Shown here in pieces: positions 17,668-30,209 of a stretch of 50,790 bases of DNA. The notes beneath the pieces are model-generated. The model searched no databases and was not told the DNA's origin. It saw only the letters and a program-made list of their open reading frames with translations. The first letter of the stretch is position 1. Every line of letters begins with the position of its first letter. Source of the DNA: Candidatus Anammoxibacter sp. GTDB lineage: Bacteria > Planctomycetota > Brocadiia > Brocadiales > Anammoxibacteraceae. Where the stretch lies: contig JAIQZO010000041.1 in assembly GCA_021777055.1 (NCBI GenBank), positions 1-50,790 of the forward strand, read 5' to 3'. Position numbers and translations under genes: made by a program.

Positions 17668-17704
17668 AAGCTATCCGGTTTGCTATATGTAAACCGGATA
17701 GCTT
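17668..17704 (+). terminator. Strong intrinsic terminator
   Basis: A perfect 14-bp stem, 17668-17681 with 17691-17704, encloses a 9-nt loop and is followed by a T-run (17706-17712). It ends the superoxide reductase-Isf operon and separates it from the convergent TlpA-like gene. Confidence 0.9.
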
Positions 17705-17718
17705 TATTTTTTTAGGAT

Positions 17719-18231
17719 TTATTTAAGCAGCTTTTTTATGTCGGTTTCAAACTCTTTTTCTGATGCGTAACCCACATGCCGTACCTTTAAATTTCCATCT
17801 TTGTTAAAAATTAAGGTTGTGGGTATTCCAGTCACATCGTACTCCTCATTCATGTCGTGCCCTCCGATAAAGAGTGGATAATTTATACCCATTCTCTTTG
17901 CGAACGGTTTCACCACACTGCTTCCCTCAAAGTCCAAAGCAATACCTATTATTTCAACATCTTTATCTTTAAACCTATTATATAAGCTTATAAATCCAGG
18001 TATCTCTTCTTTGCATGGTGGACACCATGTTGCAAAGAAGTCCACAACCACAACTGTATCTCTGTAACTCCTTATTTTCTTCTTTAATTCAGATGATGTA
18101 ATATTAGGAATATCCTTGTTTGCATGCAGGCCGTCACTTGCTTCTGCTCCAAATGAATTGCTGTTACATATTAAAAGAAAAAGCATAATACCTACAAAGG
18201 CAGCTCTTATGTTACCAGAAATTTTTGCCAC
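17719..18231 (-). CDS. TlpA/ResA-like thioredoxin-fold protein, exported
   Basis: A 170-residue protein with an N-terminal signal sequence or anchor (hydrophobic 10-22, possible cleavage near GAEA at 28-31) and a thioredoxin fold. The active site is WCPPC (C70, C73) in VVDFFATWCPPCKEEIP. GIPTT near residue 134 supplies the cis-proline. The central insertion around EGSSVVKPFAKRMG is typical of TlpA/ResA, which reduce disulfides outside the cytoplasm, often during cytochrome c maturation. No cytochrome maturation genes are nearby. Single gene, convergent with the redox operon; its upstream region 18232-18300 must hold its promoter. Confidence 0.85.
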   Translation of the reverse strand: MAKISGNIRAAFVGIMLFLLICNSNSFGAEASDGLHANKDIPNITSSELKKKIRSYRDTVVVVDFFATWCPPCKEEIPGFISLYNRFKDKDVEIIGIALDFEGSSVVKPFAKRMGINYPLFIGGHDMNEEYDVTGIPTTLIFNKDGNLKVRHVGYASEKEFETDIKKLLK

Positions 18232-18543
18232 ATTTTAACTCCGTTTTAAATTAATTAATTTAATATAAGGTTTGATTATATGCAAATGTTATCATGAAAA
18301 CAGTGTCCGTTCCTGATCACTTTGAGTATAGTAAACAAATGCATAAAATCATTTATTGCTTTATTTAAAATTATAAAACAATTTATCCTTTTACTTTATT
18401 AAACAATGATGATGAAGAAATTATTCCGGTAAAGGTAAAATTGTTTTTTTTACCATTTCAGGGTCCGTTGCAGCTTGTCATTAACAAGATTGGGCTGAAA
18501 ATCAGTAATTTTATGTTTTTACATGGCAATACTATTATATGAC

Positions 18544-18570
18544 GTAGAGACGCAAATATTACGTCTCTAC
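18544..18570. repeat. GTAGAGACG inverted repeat in a 412-bp gap
   Basis: GTAGAGACG (18544-18552) and CGTCTCTAC (18562-18570) form a perfect 9-bp stem with a 9-nt loop. A partial further copy, ACGTCTAC, follows at about 18579-18586. The gap 18232-18643 contains no gene; this is its only clear structure. Hairpins of the form GTAGAGACG...CGTCTCTAC are common dispersed repeats in some bacterial groups, and the GTAG foot is also the type recognised by RAYT transposases. Confidence 0.6.
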
Positions 18571-18643
18571 AAATATAAACGTCTACTTTTGTATATCGTA
18601 AGCTACAACAGCAGTGCTTTTTCTTTAATGCTGAATCATTATT

Positions 18644-20575
18644 TTAATCTTTTACCTTAAAATCAGCATCTATAACATCTCCATCTTTTCCTTTATCCTG
18701 TCCGTCAGGTTCTTGAGGTCCATCCTGGTTTTCAGCACCTGGATCTGCTGTAGCGCCTTCTGCGGCAGCCTCCTTGCTGACATTTTCATACATTGCCTGC
18801 GCTAATTTGTGAGATGCGTTTGTCAGCTCTTCTATTGCGCTTTTGATCTCTTCCGTATTATCTGAATCCTTTACACTCTTTAATTTATCAAGAGCGGCAT
18901 TTATGGTATTTCTTTCATCTTCGTCTACTTTATCGCCATGCTCTTTTAAAGTCTTTTCAGTTGTGTAGATTAATTGATCTGCCTGGTTTTTAGTGTCGAT
19001 AGATTGACGTTTCTTTTCGTCTTCTTCTGCATTACTTTCCGCCTCATCCTGCATCTTTTTTATTTCATCTTCTGATAGTCCAGATGAAGATTTTATAGAA
19101 ATAGAATGTTCTTTGCCGGTACCTAAATCTTTGGCATGCACATTAAGTATTCCATTGGCATCAATGTCAAATGATACTTCTATTTGTGGAATTCCTCTCG
19201 GAGCTGCAGGGATTCCAGTTAGTTGAAACCTGCCAAGGGTTCTGTTGTCCGTGGCCATTGGTCTCTCACCTTGAAGTACATGTATGTCAACTGCTGTCTG
19301 ACTGTCTGCTGCAGTTGAGAATGTTTCCTTCTTGTTTGTCGGAATAGTAGTGTTTTTCGGAATTAGTGTGGTTGATACACCTCCAAGGGTTTCAATTCCT
19401 AAAGATAATGGTGTAACATCAAGCAGAAGTATGTCGTGAACATCCCCGGAAAGGACAGCACCTTGGATTGCTGCACCAACAGCAACAACCTCGTCAGGGT
19501 TTACGCTTCTATTTGGTTCCTTTTCAAAGAGCCTTTTTGTTAATTCCTGAACCTTAGGTATTCTTGTCGAACCGCCAACAAGTACAATCTCATCTATTTC
19601 ATTTGGACTTAGCTTTGCATCCTTCATAGCTGTTTCGCATGGATGTTTGCATTTTTCAACAAGGTGATCTACCAATTGCTCGAACTTTGCCCTTGTTATG
19701 GACATTGTCAGGTGCTTCGGACCTGACTGATCTGCAGTTATAAACGGTAGGTTTATATCTGTAGATGATGAGGTTGAGAGTTCGCATTTTGCTTTCTCTG
19801 CCGCCTCGTTTAGACGCTGCAATGCCATTGCGTCGTTGCGAAGTTCTATTCCTTGAGTTTTTTTAAACTCTTCAGCTATATAATCCATGATAACTTTATC
19901 AAAATCATCACCACCTAAATGAGTGTCTCCGTTAGTTGACAACACTTGGAACACTCCCTCCGCGACTTCTAAGATTGATATGTCAAATGTTCCACCACCA
20001 AGGTCAAAAACTGCAATTTTCTGTGCGTTTTTTTTGTCCAGGCCAAAGGCGAGTGCCGCGGCCGTTGGTTCGTTAATTATCCTTTTAACATTTAGGCCGG
20101 CTATCTTTCCCGCATCTTTGGTTGCCTGACGTTGGCTATCGTTAAAATATGCAGGTACAGTAATAACCGCATCTTCAATGGTTTCTCCAAGGTAATCTTC
20201 CGCTGTCTTTTTTAAGTTTTGTAAGATCATTGCAGAGATTTCAGGGGGAGTATATTGTTTGTCTTTAATGTGCACTTTGACTAGCTCTTCAGGTGAGCCT
20301 TCGATTTTATATGGGACAATTTTTTCTTCAGAACCTACTTCGCTATGCCGTCTGCCCATAAACCGCTTTATTGAATAGATTGTGTTTTTAGGGTTTATAA
20401 CCGCCTGTCTTTTTGCCATCTGACCAACCAGACGTTCGTCTTTATCAGTGAACGCAACAACTGAAGGTGTTATTCGGTTGCCCTCCGAATTTGTTATTAC
20501 ATTGGCCTGGTCCCCTTCCATCACAGCAACAACAGAATTTGTCGTACCAAGATCTATCCCAATAATCTTTCCCAT
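18644..20575 (-). CDS. dnaK: Chaperone protein DnaK (Hsp70)
   Basis: ATP-dependent Hsp70 chaperone, 643 residues, the usual length. The nucleotide-binding domain opens with [19 protein letters not shown] and includes [12 protein letters not shown] and [12 protein letters not shown]. The interdomain linker [13 protein letters not shown] is present as [12 protein letters not shown], followed by the substrate-binding domain with [12 protein letters not shown]. The tail is acidic and ends [18 protein letters not shown] lies six bases before the ATG. It is third in a minus-strand run rhomboid-dapB-dnaK, 70 bp after dapB, and is separated from dnaJ and grpE, which lie on + about 7 kb away. No CIRCE element was seen upstream. 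Confidence 0.98.
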   Translation of the reverse strand: MGKIIGIDLGTTNSVVAVMEGDQANVITNSEGNRITPSVVAFTDKDERLVGQMAKRQAVINPKNTIYSIKRFMGRRHSEVGSEEKIVPYKIEGSPEELVKVHIKDKQYTPPEISAMILQNLKKTAEDYLGETIEDAVITVPAYFNDSQRQATKDAGKIAGLNVKRIINEPTAAALAFGLDKKNAQKIAVFDLGGGTFDISILEVAEGVFQVLSTNGDTHLGGDDFDKVIMDYIAEEFKKTQGIELRNDAMALQRLNEAAEKAKCELSTSSSTDINLPFITADQSGPKHLTMSITRAKFEQLVDHLVEKCKHPCETAMKDAKLSPNEIDEIVLVGGSTRIPKVQELTKRLFEKEPNRSVNPDEVVAVGAAIQGAVLSGDVHDILLLDVTPLSLGIETLGGVSTTLIPKNTTIPTNKKETFSTAADSQTAVDIHVLQGERPMATDNRTLGRFQLTGIPAAPRGIPQIEVSFDIDANGILNVHAKDLGTGKEHSISIKSSSGLSEDEIKKMQDEAESNAEEDEKKRQSIDTKNQADQLIYTTEKTLKEHGDKVDEDERNTINAALDKLKSVKDSDNTEEIKSAIEELTNASHKLAQAMYENVSKEAAAEGATADPGAENQDGPQEPDGQDKGKDGDVIDADFKVKD

Positions 20576-20645
20576 TTAAATCTCCTTTCACTACTTGTCA
20601 AATATGCTTCTTTTTTATCATAAAATGTTGGCATTAAAATTTGTC

Positions 20646-21449
20646 TTATGCGTTGATGTTTAATACATCTTTCATATTGTACATACCAGGTGTACGGTTT
20701 GCTATAAACTTGGCGGCTTTTAATGCTCCGGATGCAAAGGTGTCCCTTGAGTGTGCGTCATGGGTGATCTCAATACAGTCTCCACTGCTGTCAAATATGA
20801 CTTTATGTATTCCCACCACATCACTGAGTCTTACCGCGTGTACTCCGATTTCTCCTTCTTTGCGTTCCCCAACCTGTCCATGCCGTCCGTAAATAACATC
20901 CTTATCCATGCTCTTTCCGGTGGTTTCGCATATTCTTTCCGCTATCCTTAGTGCTGTTCCGCTTGGCGCATCTTTTTTTAGTTTGTGATGGGTTTCAACT
21001 ATTTCAATATCGTATTCATTTCCCAATGCCTTTGCCACTCGGACAACTATATCAAAAATAAGATTTACCCCTACACTCATGTTAGGAGCAATCAAGCATG
21101 GAATTGTTTTTCCTGCGGCGGTCACTTCAAGAGTTTGATCGTTATTTAAACCTGTTGTACCTATTACAATACCAGCATTGCTCTTGCTGCATTCCCGGAT
21201 CCTTTCCATGGTTGCAGTTGGTGAGGAGAAGTCTATTAACACGTCAATATCATCGCCATCTGTTATTTTGCTGGTTATTTTTACGCCAATTTCCCTGTTT
21301 TCTGTTAATAAGCCTATATCTTTTCCTATGTCAGGGTGGTTTTCATGTTCTATCGCATGGGTTAATGTGAAATCTGTACCTTTATTTGCAAGGGTGATAA
21401 TTCTTAATCCCATTCTACCACACGCACCACTAACTCCTAACTTAATCAT
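20646..21449 (-). CDS. dapB: 4-hydroxy-tetrahydrodipicolinate reductase
   Basis: Reduces (HTPA-derived) dihydrodipicolinate to tetrahydrodipicolinate with NAD(P)H in the diaminopimelate/lysine pathway. 267 residues, full length. GVSGACGRMGLRI (5-17) is the dinucleotide-binding loop. GTTG (97-100) is conserved. ETHHKLKKDAPSGTA (152-166) is the family's catalytic signature, with H154 and K158 at the positions of the E. coli catalytic His and Lys. The start codon lies 5 bp after the stop of the rhomboid gene, so the two are co-transcribed, and dnaK follows 70 bp later. Presence of dapB indicates diaminopimelate synthesis. Confidence 0.96.
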   Translation of the reverse strand: MIKLGVSGACGRMGLRIITLANKGTDFTLTHAIEHENHPDIGKDIGLLTENREIGVKITSKITDGDDIDVLIDFSSPTATMERIRECSKSNAGIVIGTTGLNNDQTLEVTAAGKTIPCLIAPNMSVGVNLIFDIVVRVAKALGNEYDIEIVETHHKLKKDAPSGTALRIAERICETTGKSMDKDVIYGRHGQVGERKEGEIGVHAVRLSDVVGIHKVIFDSSGDCIEITHDAHSRDTFASGALKAAKFIANRTPGMYNMKDVLNINA

Positions 21450-21454
21450 TGTAA

Positions 21455-22348
21455 TTATTTTATCCCTTCTTTTTTTTGCTTATAAATTTTACTTGCGTTA
21501 TTTAAAAAAGCTCTCTCTTTTCTTGTAAGGCTTCCCATGCCTTCTTTGTGTACTTTTTCAAGTATTTTATCCACTTTTACCTGGAAATTCTGTTGATTTT
21601 CAATTTTCTTAAATTGATTTCGATCTGCTCGTGTTTTGATGAAGTTATTTACCGTGGATGAATATCTTACAAACAGGAATCCATATAAGAGTCCTCCAAG
21701 GTGGGCAAAATGGGCAATATTTCCGTCCTTAGGCAACAAACAGTTTATGATTGTAAAAGAAGCAAATAGCATCACTAAGTACTTTGCCTTTATGGGGAAA
21801 AAATAAAAGATTACGACACTATTTGGGTAGTACATTGCAAATGCCACTTCTATAGCAAATATTGCTCCGGATGCACCTAATATGGGGTTGTGTGGAGTGA
21901 AAATACAGCAGCAAATGCCGGCAAATATGCCAGCAGATAGATAAAACCCTAGAAATTTCCTTGTCCCCATGGCCTTTTCAACCTCGGTACCAAACATCCA
22001 AAGAACCAGCATGTTAAATATTAGATGCCATGGGTCTGTTACGCTGTGCAAAAACATATATGAGGCTAACTGCCATAACCAGCCATTTCCAATTGTATCC
22101 GGTTGGTATAGCCAAAACAGCTTGGTAAAAATGTCTGTAGCTGGATAGTACCATGGATGTAAAGGTAATTCTCCTGGAAGTGAGTTGGTGAACATCTCAG
22201 TATGGCTTGTAGACCAGTAGTTACTTAGTGTTGAAAAAAGTAACTGGATAATAAAAACAGATACATTTACGATAATCAAAATCATTATCGTCCTAGTCCA
22301 CTTGCTTCCAATGGATAAATTGAAATTGTTTTTGCGGTTATGATACAT
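21455..22348 (-). CDS. Rhomboid-family intramembrane serine protease
   Basis: A 297-residue membrane protein that cleaves transmembrane segments of client proteins. The catalytic serine is in GASGAIFA (G158-A-S160-G), the general base is H216 in HFAHLGGLLYGF, and the oxyanion-side HLIFNM (H108-N112) is intact, so it should be active. A long loop (residues 45-90, rich in Trp/Pro/Tyr) precedes the first core helix. The C-terminus (about 235-297) is a charged cytoplasmic tail with KVDKILEKVHKEGMGSLTRK, often seen in planctomycete rhomboids. First gene of the minus-strand run, followed after 5 bp by dapB. Confidence 0.9.
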   Translation of the reverse strand: MYHNRKNNFNLSIGSKWTRTIMILIIVNVSVFIIQLLFSTLSNYWSTSHTEMFTNSLPGELPLHPWYYPATDIFTKLFWLYQPDTIGNGWLWQLASYMFLHSVTDPWHLIFNMLVLWMFGTEVEKAMGTRKFLGFYLSAGIFAGICCCIFTPHNPILGASGAIFAIEVAFAMYYPNSVVIFYFFPIKAKYLVMLFASFTIINCLLPKDGNIAHFAHLGGLLYGFLFVRYSSTVNNFIKTRADRNQFKKIENQQNFQVKVDKILEKVHKEGMGSLTRKERAFLNNASKIYKQKKEGIK

Positions 22349-22511
22349 TTTCGTTTTTAAAAAAGTTTTTATATACTCAGTTGGTATTATGCGATCTTAA
22401 TTTTATGCTACGGTTTGGTTGGACTTTATGATTGGTTAACTTTCGTGTGTGACCTAGGCTTTGCAACTACAGTTTCCATTAACAGAAGAGAATCCAAAAA
22501 ATAAAGTGTAA

Positions 22512-22558
22512 ACAACCACCATTTATGACTTTGCTAAAAGTTTGTCATAAATGGTTGT
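22512..22558 (-). terminator. Hairpin with T-rich tail, possible minus-strand terminator
   Basis: ACAACCATTTATGAC (complement of 22544-22558) pairs with 22512-22529 with a 3-nt bulge. On the minus strand the stem is followed by a T-rich tract within about ten bases (TTTATTTTTT). It could end a transcript coming from the small minus-strand frame at 22730-22924, before the rhomboid operon starts. Confidence 0.4.
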
Positions 22559-22729
22559 AAAATCAAGGCAGATAACCCAAACTAAAAATAATACCATCTA
22601 CTATACTGCATTTATACAAAATGTCAATAATGCCGTTTTTTTCAAAGTATTAAACTGAGTCAGATTTTATCAATCAGGAAACATTGTTATGGCATTTAGG
22701 GATTTCTTGAGATTCGTCCAAACGTTTAT

Positions 22730-22924
22730 TTAGTATTTTATACAGTGGAAGATCTTCTCTAAGGTTCCCCTGCTATCATTATCTGTAAACGGCGTATCAT
22801 ATATACATAATGAGTCAAACTTGTATCTATTGGCAATCTTATTATGTATGTATTTTAGATAGGAATATATTGTCTTGGCAATGTTTTTCTTTTGAGTCTG
22901 ATATTTTTTTTTTTGTTTTTTCAT
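22730..22924 (-). CDS. Small hypothetical protein, low support
   Basis: A 64-residue frame beginning with a very lysine-rich segment and continuing KTIYSYLKYIHNKIANRYKF. No family is recognised, no ribosome-binding site is visible, and the base composition of the start is low-complexity. It is listed because it is the only sizeable frame in the 1.0-kb gap 22349-23383 and because a hairpin with a T-rich tail lies downstream on the same strand. It may equally be a chance frame in an AT-rich regulatory region. Confidence 0.25.
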   Translation of the reverse strand: MKKQKKKYQTQKKNIAKTIYSYLKYIHNKIANRYKFDSLCIYDTPFTDNDSRGTLEKIFHCIKY

Positions 22925-23123
22925 TAAAAATGTATTTGTTTAGTTACTGAATTAAGTATATCATAATAATCAAAAAAATAATATTTAAAATGGTACATAA
23001 TCTACGTAATTATTTAATGTTGTAGCAATAAATGCTAATTTGACTTCATACCGGTTTTCTATGGATTTAGTTTGTTATTTGTTTTGTTATAAAACCCTCC
23101 CTGAGTATAACACTCTTTGTCGT

Positions 23124-23152
23124 TTGACAGATTATTATAAAATTGGTATGAT
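23124..23152 (+). promoter_or_regulatory. Sigma70-type promoter upstream of groEL1
   Basis: TTGACA (23124-23129), a 17-base spacer and TATGAT (23147-23152) form a near-consensus housekeeping promoter. It would give a leader of about 225 nt before the groEL1 start at 23384. No CIRCE repeat is seen between it and the gene. Confidence 0.65.
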
Positions 23153-23383
23153 GTTTGCTAGATACAGTTTTTTTTGTGTCACCTTTCTATACTTCACTTA
23201 ACATATTTCTCTACAAAATGTTACATTCAGTGTTTAGTACGGTAGAAGATATGGGTTTGTAACTCCAATGTGAAAGCTAAAAATAACAATTGAACGAATA
23301 TAGTGGTAAGTGACCATACTAAAAAATTAAAAATAAAATTTTAAATTTGTATTTTCTTAATTTACGAAAGGAGACTATAGTAA

Positions 23384-25066
<1,683 letters not shown>

Positions 25067-25161
25067 TCTCTGCTCATTGTTCTATCGTTCATTACTATAT
25101 AATAATATTAAAATAAATTACGTTTTTTTTATAAAACCATAAAAAGTAGGAGGAGTATAAG

Positions 25162-25449
25162 ATGGCAATTCGACCATTAGATGATCGTGTTGTGATTGAG
25201 CCGTTAGCGGCTGAAGAGACGACTGCAGGGGGGATAGTATTACCTGATACTGCGAAGGAAAAGCCTCAAAAGGGAAAAGTTATTGCTGTTGGAGAAGGAA
25301 AACTTCTGGACAATGGAAAAAGAGCACCGTTATCTGTGAAAAATGGCGACAATGTGCTTTATGGCAAGTATGCCGGGACAGAAGTTTCGGTTGGTTCAAC
25401 TGAGTATTTAATTATGAGAGAAAGCGATATACTTGCTATTGAAGCATAG
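25162..25449 (+). CDS. groS: Co-chaperonin GroES
   Basis: 95-residue lid of the GroEL chamber, full length. It begins [20 protein letters not shown], holds the mobile loop as [19 protein letters not shown] (about residues 21-39) and ends [20 protein letters not shown] lies ten bases before the ATG. It sits between two groEL paralogues, 95 bp after groEL1 and 105 bp before groEL2, and is the only groES here, so both chaperonins may share it. Confidence 0.97.
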   Translation: MAIRPLDDRVVIEPLAAEETTAGGIVLPDTAKEKPQKGKVIAVGEGKLLDNGKRAPLSVKNGDNVLYGKYAGTEVSVGSTEYLIMRESDILAIEA

Positions 25450-25551
25450 TTGTGATCATTTGTACGATAACTTTAGCGGTCTTTTTATTTTAACACTGAT
25501 TACAAATAATCTGGCCGCTTGTGGGTTCAATTATTTTGCTTTGGAGGATAA

Positions 25552-27186
<1,635 letters not shown>

Positions 27187-27353
27187 TACCGCTCTTTAAT
27201 TTATCTTTATTGAAGATGCGTTTAGATGTTTTGATGAACGTTGATTACAATAGCAATAACAAGTTTGGTAGCTTAGTAATGATATAAAACCCTATTGATG
27301 AATGTAGTTTTGGTTTTATGTCAGAGTAATCTGCTGTTTTACTTTAAAACTTT

Positions 27354-27386
27354 AAATGGCTACAGGAATAGCTCCTGTAGCCATTT
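27354..27386 (+). terminator. Strong intrinsic terminator of the groEL-groES-groEL2 unit
   Basis: A perfect 14-bp stem, 27354-27367 with 27373-27386, has a 5-nt loop and is followed by ATTTTTGTT. It closes the chaperonin transcript and implies a separate promoter for dnaJ between about 27390 and 27465. Confidence 0.9.
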
Positions 27387-27465
27387 ATTTTTGTTCCATG
27401 AGTGTGACTTGCCGTAAAAAATATTCAGCCAGTTTTATTTATACTTCTTTCCTAATAATCATAGC

Positions 27466-28593
27466 ATGATCTCAGAAGACTATTATACGGTACTTGGTGT
27501 AGAAAGAAACGCAAGTGAAGGTGACATAAAAAAGGCTTATCGTCAAAAGGCGATTAAGTATCATCCGGATAAGAACCCAGATAACAAAGAAGCTGAAAGT
27601 ATGTTCAAAAAGGCCGCAGAGGCCTATAGTGTTTTGAGCGATCCGGATAAGAGACAAAGATATGACCAGTTTGGTCATGACGGACTACGAGGTGTTGGAG
27701 GTGCAGGAGGTTTTAGCGGAACAGAGGATATATTTGATGCTTTTGGAGATATTTTTGGTGGTAGTATATTTGAGAACTTTTTTGGTGGTAGTAAAAGGCG
27801 TGGCGGAGGTGGCGGCAGGCCTGGAAAAAATCTCAGGTGTGATGTTGTAGTTGAGCTTGCGGATGTGGTAACAGGAATTGAGAAAACAATTGAGATAACA
27901 AAGAAGGAAAAATGCTCAGATTGCAAAGGCTCTGGAGCGCAGGATGGGACGAGTCCTGTTTCATGCCCTTACTGTAAAGGTATGGGAGAGGTACAGCATT
28001 CTCAAGGTTTTTTTATGGTTAGGAGTGCTTGTCCAAAATGTAGGGGAAAAGGGAAACTAATCGAAACTCCTTGTAGAAAATGCAGAGGTTCTGGACAGTA
28101 TCCCAAGAAATCTACAATAACGATAAAGATTCCACGTGGTGTTGAGGATTCTACACGATTGCGTGTTACTGGACAGGGTGAGTGTGGAGAGAATAGTGCT
28201 CCTTCCGGCGATTTATACTGTGATATACATGTTAAACAACATACGTTATTTGAGAGGAGCGGATTCGATATTGTTTGTGCGATACCAATTTCTTTTCCAC
28301 AAGCTGCTTTGGGTTGTGAAGTTGAGGTGCCAACACTTTTAAAAGAGAAGAAAACACTAAAGGTTCCTAAAGGGACTCAAAACGGAGATGTGTTGTCTGT
28401 AAAAGGTGAAGGGTTGCCAGACACATATGGTTATAGTAGGGGAAACCTTTTAGTGCACATTATCGTTGAGACTCCTGTTAAACTCTCTGCCAAACAAGAA
28501 GAGTTGCTTAGAGAATTTGATGATTTAAAACATAAAAATTCGAACCCCAAACAGAAAAACTTTTTTGCAAAACTAAAGGGCTATTTTGGTTAA
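27466..28593 (+). CDS. dnaJ: Chaperone protein DnaJ (Hsp40, type I)
   Basis: 375-residue co-chaperone that delivers clients to DnaK and stimulates its ATPase. The J domain has the HPD triad (H33-P34-D35) in [12 protein letters not shown] Gly/Phe-rich segment (about 75-115) follows, then four zinc-binding CXXCXGXG repeats: [24 protein letters not shown] and CRKCRGSG. The C-terminal substrate-binding domains end near residue 350. No Shine-Dalgarno is visible before the ATG at 27466, and the preceding terminator leaves only about 80 bp for a promoter, so the mRNA may have a very short leader. grpE follows after 37 bp. Confidence 0.97.
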   Translation: MISEDYYTVLGVERNASEGDIKKAYRQKAIKYHPDKNPDNKEAESMFKKAAEAYSVLSDPDKRQRYDQFGHDGLRGVGGAGGFSGTEDIFDAFGDIFGGSIFENFFGGSKRRGGGGGRPGKNLRCDVVVELADVVTGIEKTIEITKKEKCSDCKGSGAQDGTSPVSCPYCKGMGEVQHSQGFFMVRSACPKCRGKGKLIETPCRKCRGSGQYPKKSTITIKIPRGVEDSTRLRVTGQGECGENSAPSGDLYCDIHVKQHTLFERSGFDIVCAIPISFPQAALGCEVEVPTLLKEKKTLKVPKGTQNGDVLSVKGEGLPDTYGYSRGNLLVHIIVETPVKLSAKQEELLREFDDLKHKNSNPKQKNFFAKLKGYFG

Positions 28594-28630
28594 TGTTAAC
28601 TATAGTTTTAATATAAGAGGTTAAGATTTT

Positions 28631-29356
28631 ATGGACGCAGAAGAAAAAAAAGTAAACATAGATGACAATGATTCTCTATCCCATGGAACGGATGCCGAAA
28701 CTGATAAAAGCACACCTGTGGAAGATGAGAACATTAAAGCCTCAGAAGAAAGTATTCAGGAAGATGTGGAAACAGAGGTATTAGAAGAAGATGGTGAGAA
28801 TAGAGAAGAGATAGTAGAGGATGATGAGCCAGAACTAACTAAGGATGAGATTAGAGAGCTTAAAAAAAAGGCAGAAGAGAGTGATGAGCTCTTAGATAAA
28901 CTTCAAAGGGTAAGGGCGGAGTATCTTAACTTTCAGAAAAGGAAGAATAAGGAGACCCAGGATATACGACGTTTTGCCATTCAAGGATTTGCTATTGCAT
29001 TAACAGATGTGCTGGATAATTTTTCCAGAGCCATATCTTCTACTAAAGAGGCAAAAGACTTTGATAAACTATTAGAAGGTATTCAACTGGTGGAAGGGCA
29101 ATTCTATAAGACATTGGAAGATTACAATGTAAAACCTATTGAGACTGTTGGCAAACCATTTGATCCGGTTATGCACGAAGCGGTGATAGAAGAAGCTGAT
29201 GATAATCATCCTCACCATACAGTTATAATGGAATTGCAGAAGGGCTTTATGCTTTTTGATCGAGTAATAAGACCTGCAAAAGTTAAGGTTTCAAAGAAAG
29301 AAGAGAAAGGTGATACCGATGATTCCGGAAATGACCAGGAAGAGAAAGATAGTTAG
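28631..29356 (+). CDS. grpE: Nucleotide exchange factor GrpE
   Basis: A 241-residue GrpE, longer than the usual 190-200 because of a very acidic, probably disordered N-terminus (about residues 1-75). The coiled coil begins at IRELKKKAEESDELLDKLQR, includes the family's RAEYLNFQKR, and is followed by the beta domain with GKPFDPVMHEAV, the GrpE signature. It releases ADP from DnaK. The C-terminus is again acidic. 37 bp after dnaJ and likely co-transcribed with it. The dnaK partner lies on the other strand about 8 kb away. Confidence 0.96.
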   Translation: MDAEEKKVNIDDNDSLSHGTDAETDKSTPVEDENIKASEESIQEDVETEVLEEDGENREEIVEDDEPELTKDEIRELKKKAEESDELLDKLQRVRAEYLNFQKRKNKETQDIRRFAIQGFAIALTDVLDNFSRAISSTKEAKDFDKLLEGIQLVEGQFYKTLEDYNVKPIETVGKPFDPVMHEAVIEEADDNHPHHTVIMELQKGFMLFDRVIRPAKVKVSKKEEKGDTDDSGNDQEEKDS

Positions 29357-29467
29357 GCGTCAAATTACGTAAATATTAAACAATAAATTTTTTTTCTGAA
29401 ACCTTTAATATTAATCTCTTGATTTTTCATTCCATTAAACATAACAATTAGCTGTGGAGATAAAAAA

Positions 29468-29755
29468 ATGCCAACGTACGATTATGAATGTACGGAGTGT
29501 GAACATTCGTTTGAGATGTTTCAGCAAATTACAGAAGATTCGATAACTACTTGTCCTAGTTGTGGTGAAGATAAAGTTCGACGGCTTATTGGCGCTGGGG
29601 CGGCTATCTTATTTAAAGGTTCGGGGTTTTATCAGACTGATTATAGAAGTAAAGATTATAAGAGTAAAAAAGAAGCTGATACAAAATCTGAAACGAAATC
29701 CGATAGCAAGGGTACTAAAAAGGCGGAGAAGAAGGTGGAAAAGAAAAAAGAGTAA
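29468..29755 (+). CDS. FmdB-family zinc-ribbon protein
   Basis: A 95-residue protein starting MPTYDYECTECEHSFEMFQ, with a second pair of cysteines in TTCPSCGEDKVRRLI. This two-CxxC zinc ribbon with the leading PTYxYxC motif is the FmdB/putative regulatory protein family. Residues about 63-95 are a lysine/glutamate/serine-rich tail. GGAG lies nine bases before the ATG. The family is often encoded next to chaperone genes, as here after grpE. Its molecular role is not established. Confidence 0.88.
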   Translation: MPTYDYECTECEHSFEMFQQITEDSITTCPSCGEDKVRRLIGAGAAILFKGSGFYQTDYRSKDYKSKKEADTKSETKSDSKGTKKAEKKVEKKKE

Positions 29756-29864
29756 ATTTTTTTGTAGAAATGTTTTTATCGTTGCTTAAAACCACTTGTT
29801 TTATTGCAAGTCTTTAGTTATATATCTTTGTACTTTTTGTTTAACTGTAATATTAAAGTTAATA

Positions 29865-30047
29865 ATGCCTAAAATTAAGTGTTCATATTGTAAGAAAGAG
29901 ATGGAGTATAATGATTTAAAAGATATCCCAACCTTTCCATTTTGCAGTAAGAAATGTAAGCTGATTGATCTAGGGCATTGGCTTAATGAAGATTATAAGA
30001 TGGAAGTTCCTGCAAAATTAGAAACTGAAAGCTTTTATGATGATTGA
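29865..30047 (+). CDS. yacG: DNA gyrase inhibitor YacG-like zinc protein
   Basis: A 60-residue protein from the ATG at 29865: PKIKCSYCKKEMEYNDLKD, then FPFCSKKCKLIDLGHWLNED. The four cysteines (CxxC and CxxxC) and the (R/K)CKxxDLGxWxxE segment match YacG, which binds zinc and inhibits DNA gyrase. The open frame reaches further upstream, but the extra N-terminus is hydrophobic, lies in the intergenic region and is not part of the family, so the inner ATG is chosen. 109 bp after the FmdB gene. Confidence 0.85.
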   Translation: MPKIKCSYCKKEMEYNDLKDIPTFPFCSKKCKLIDLGHWLNEDYKMEVPAKLETESFYDD

Positions 30048-30209
30048 AGCAATTTCTAAAAAGGCCTTGACTTTGTAAATTTCACATTACATAATCAAAA
30101 ATTATCTATGTTATGGATGTAGAAACCAAAACCTTGATGTTAAAAGTTCAATTTAATTCAGTTTGAAATATTTGCGGGTAGTATTTTTTTTTACAAAGGA
30201 GAAAAATTG

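Noticed and set aside
22349..23383. CIRCE (HrcA) operator before groEL1
   Set aside because: No TTAGCACTC-N9-GAGTGCTAA or close variant was found; only a short TAGCA/TGCTA dyad.
29562..29789. Second-frame open reading frame overlapping the FmdB gene
   Set aside because: It is a lysine-rich shadow of the FmdB tail without its own start signals.
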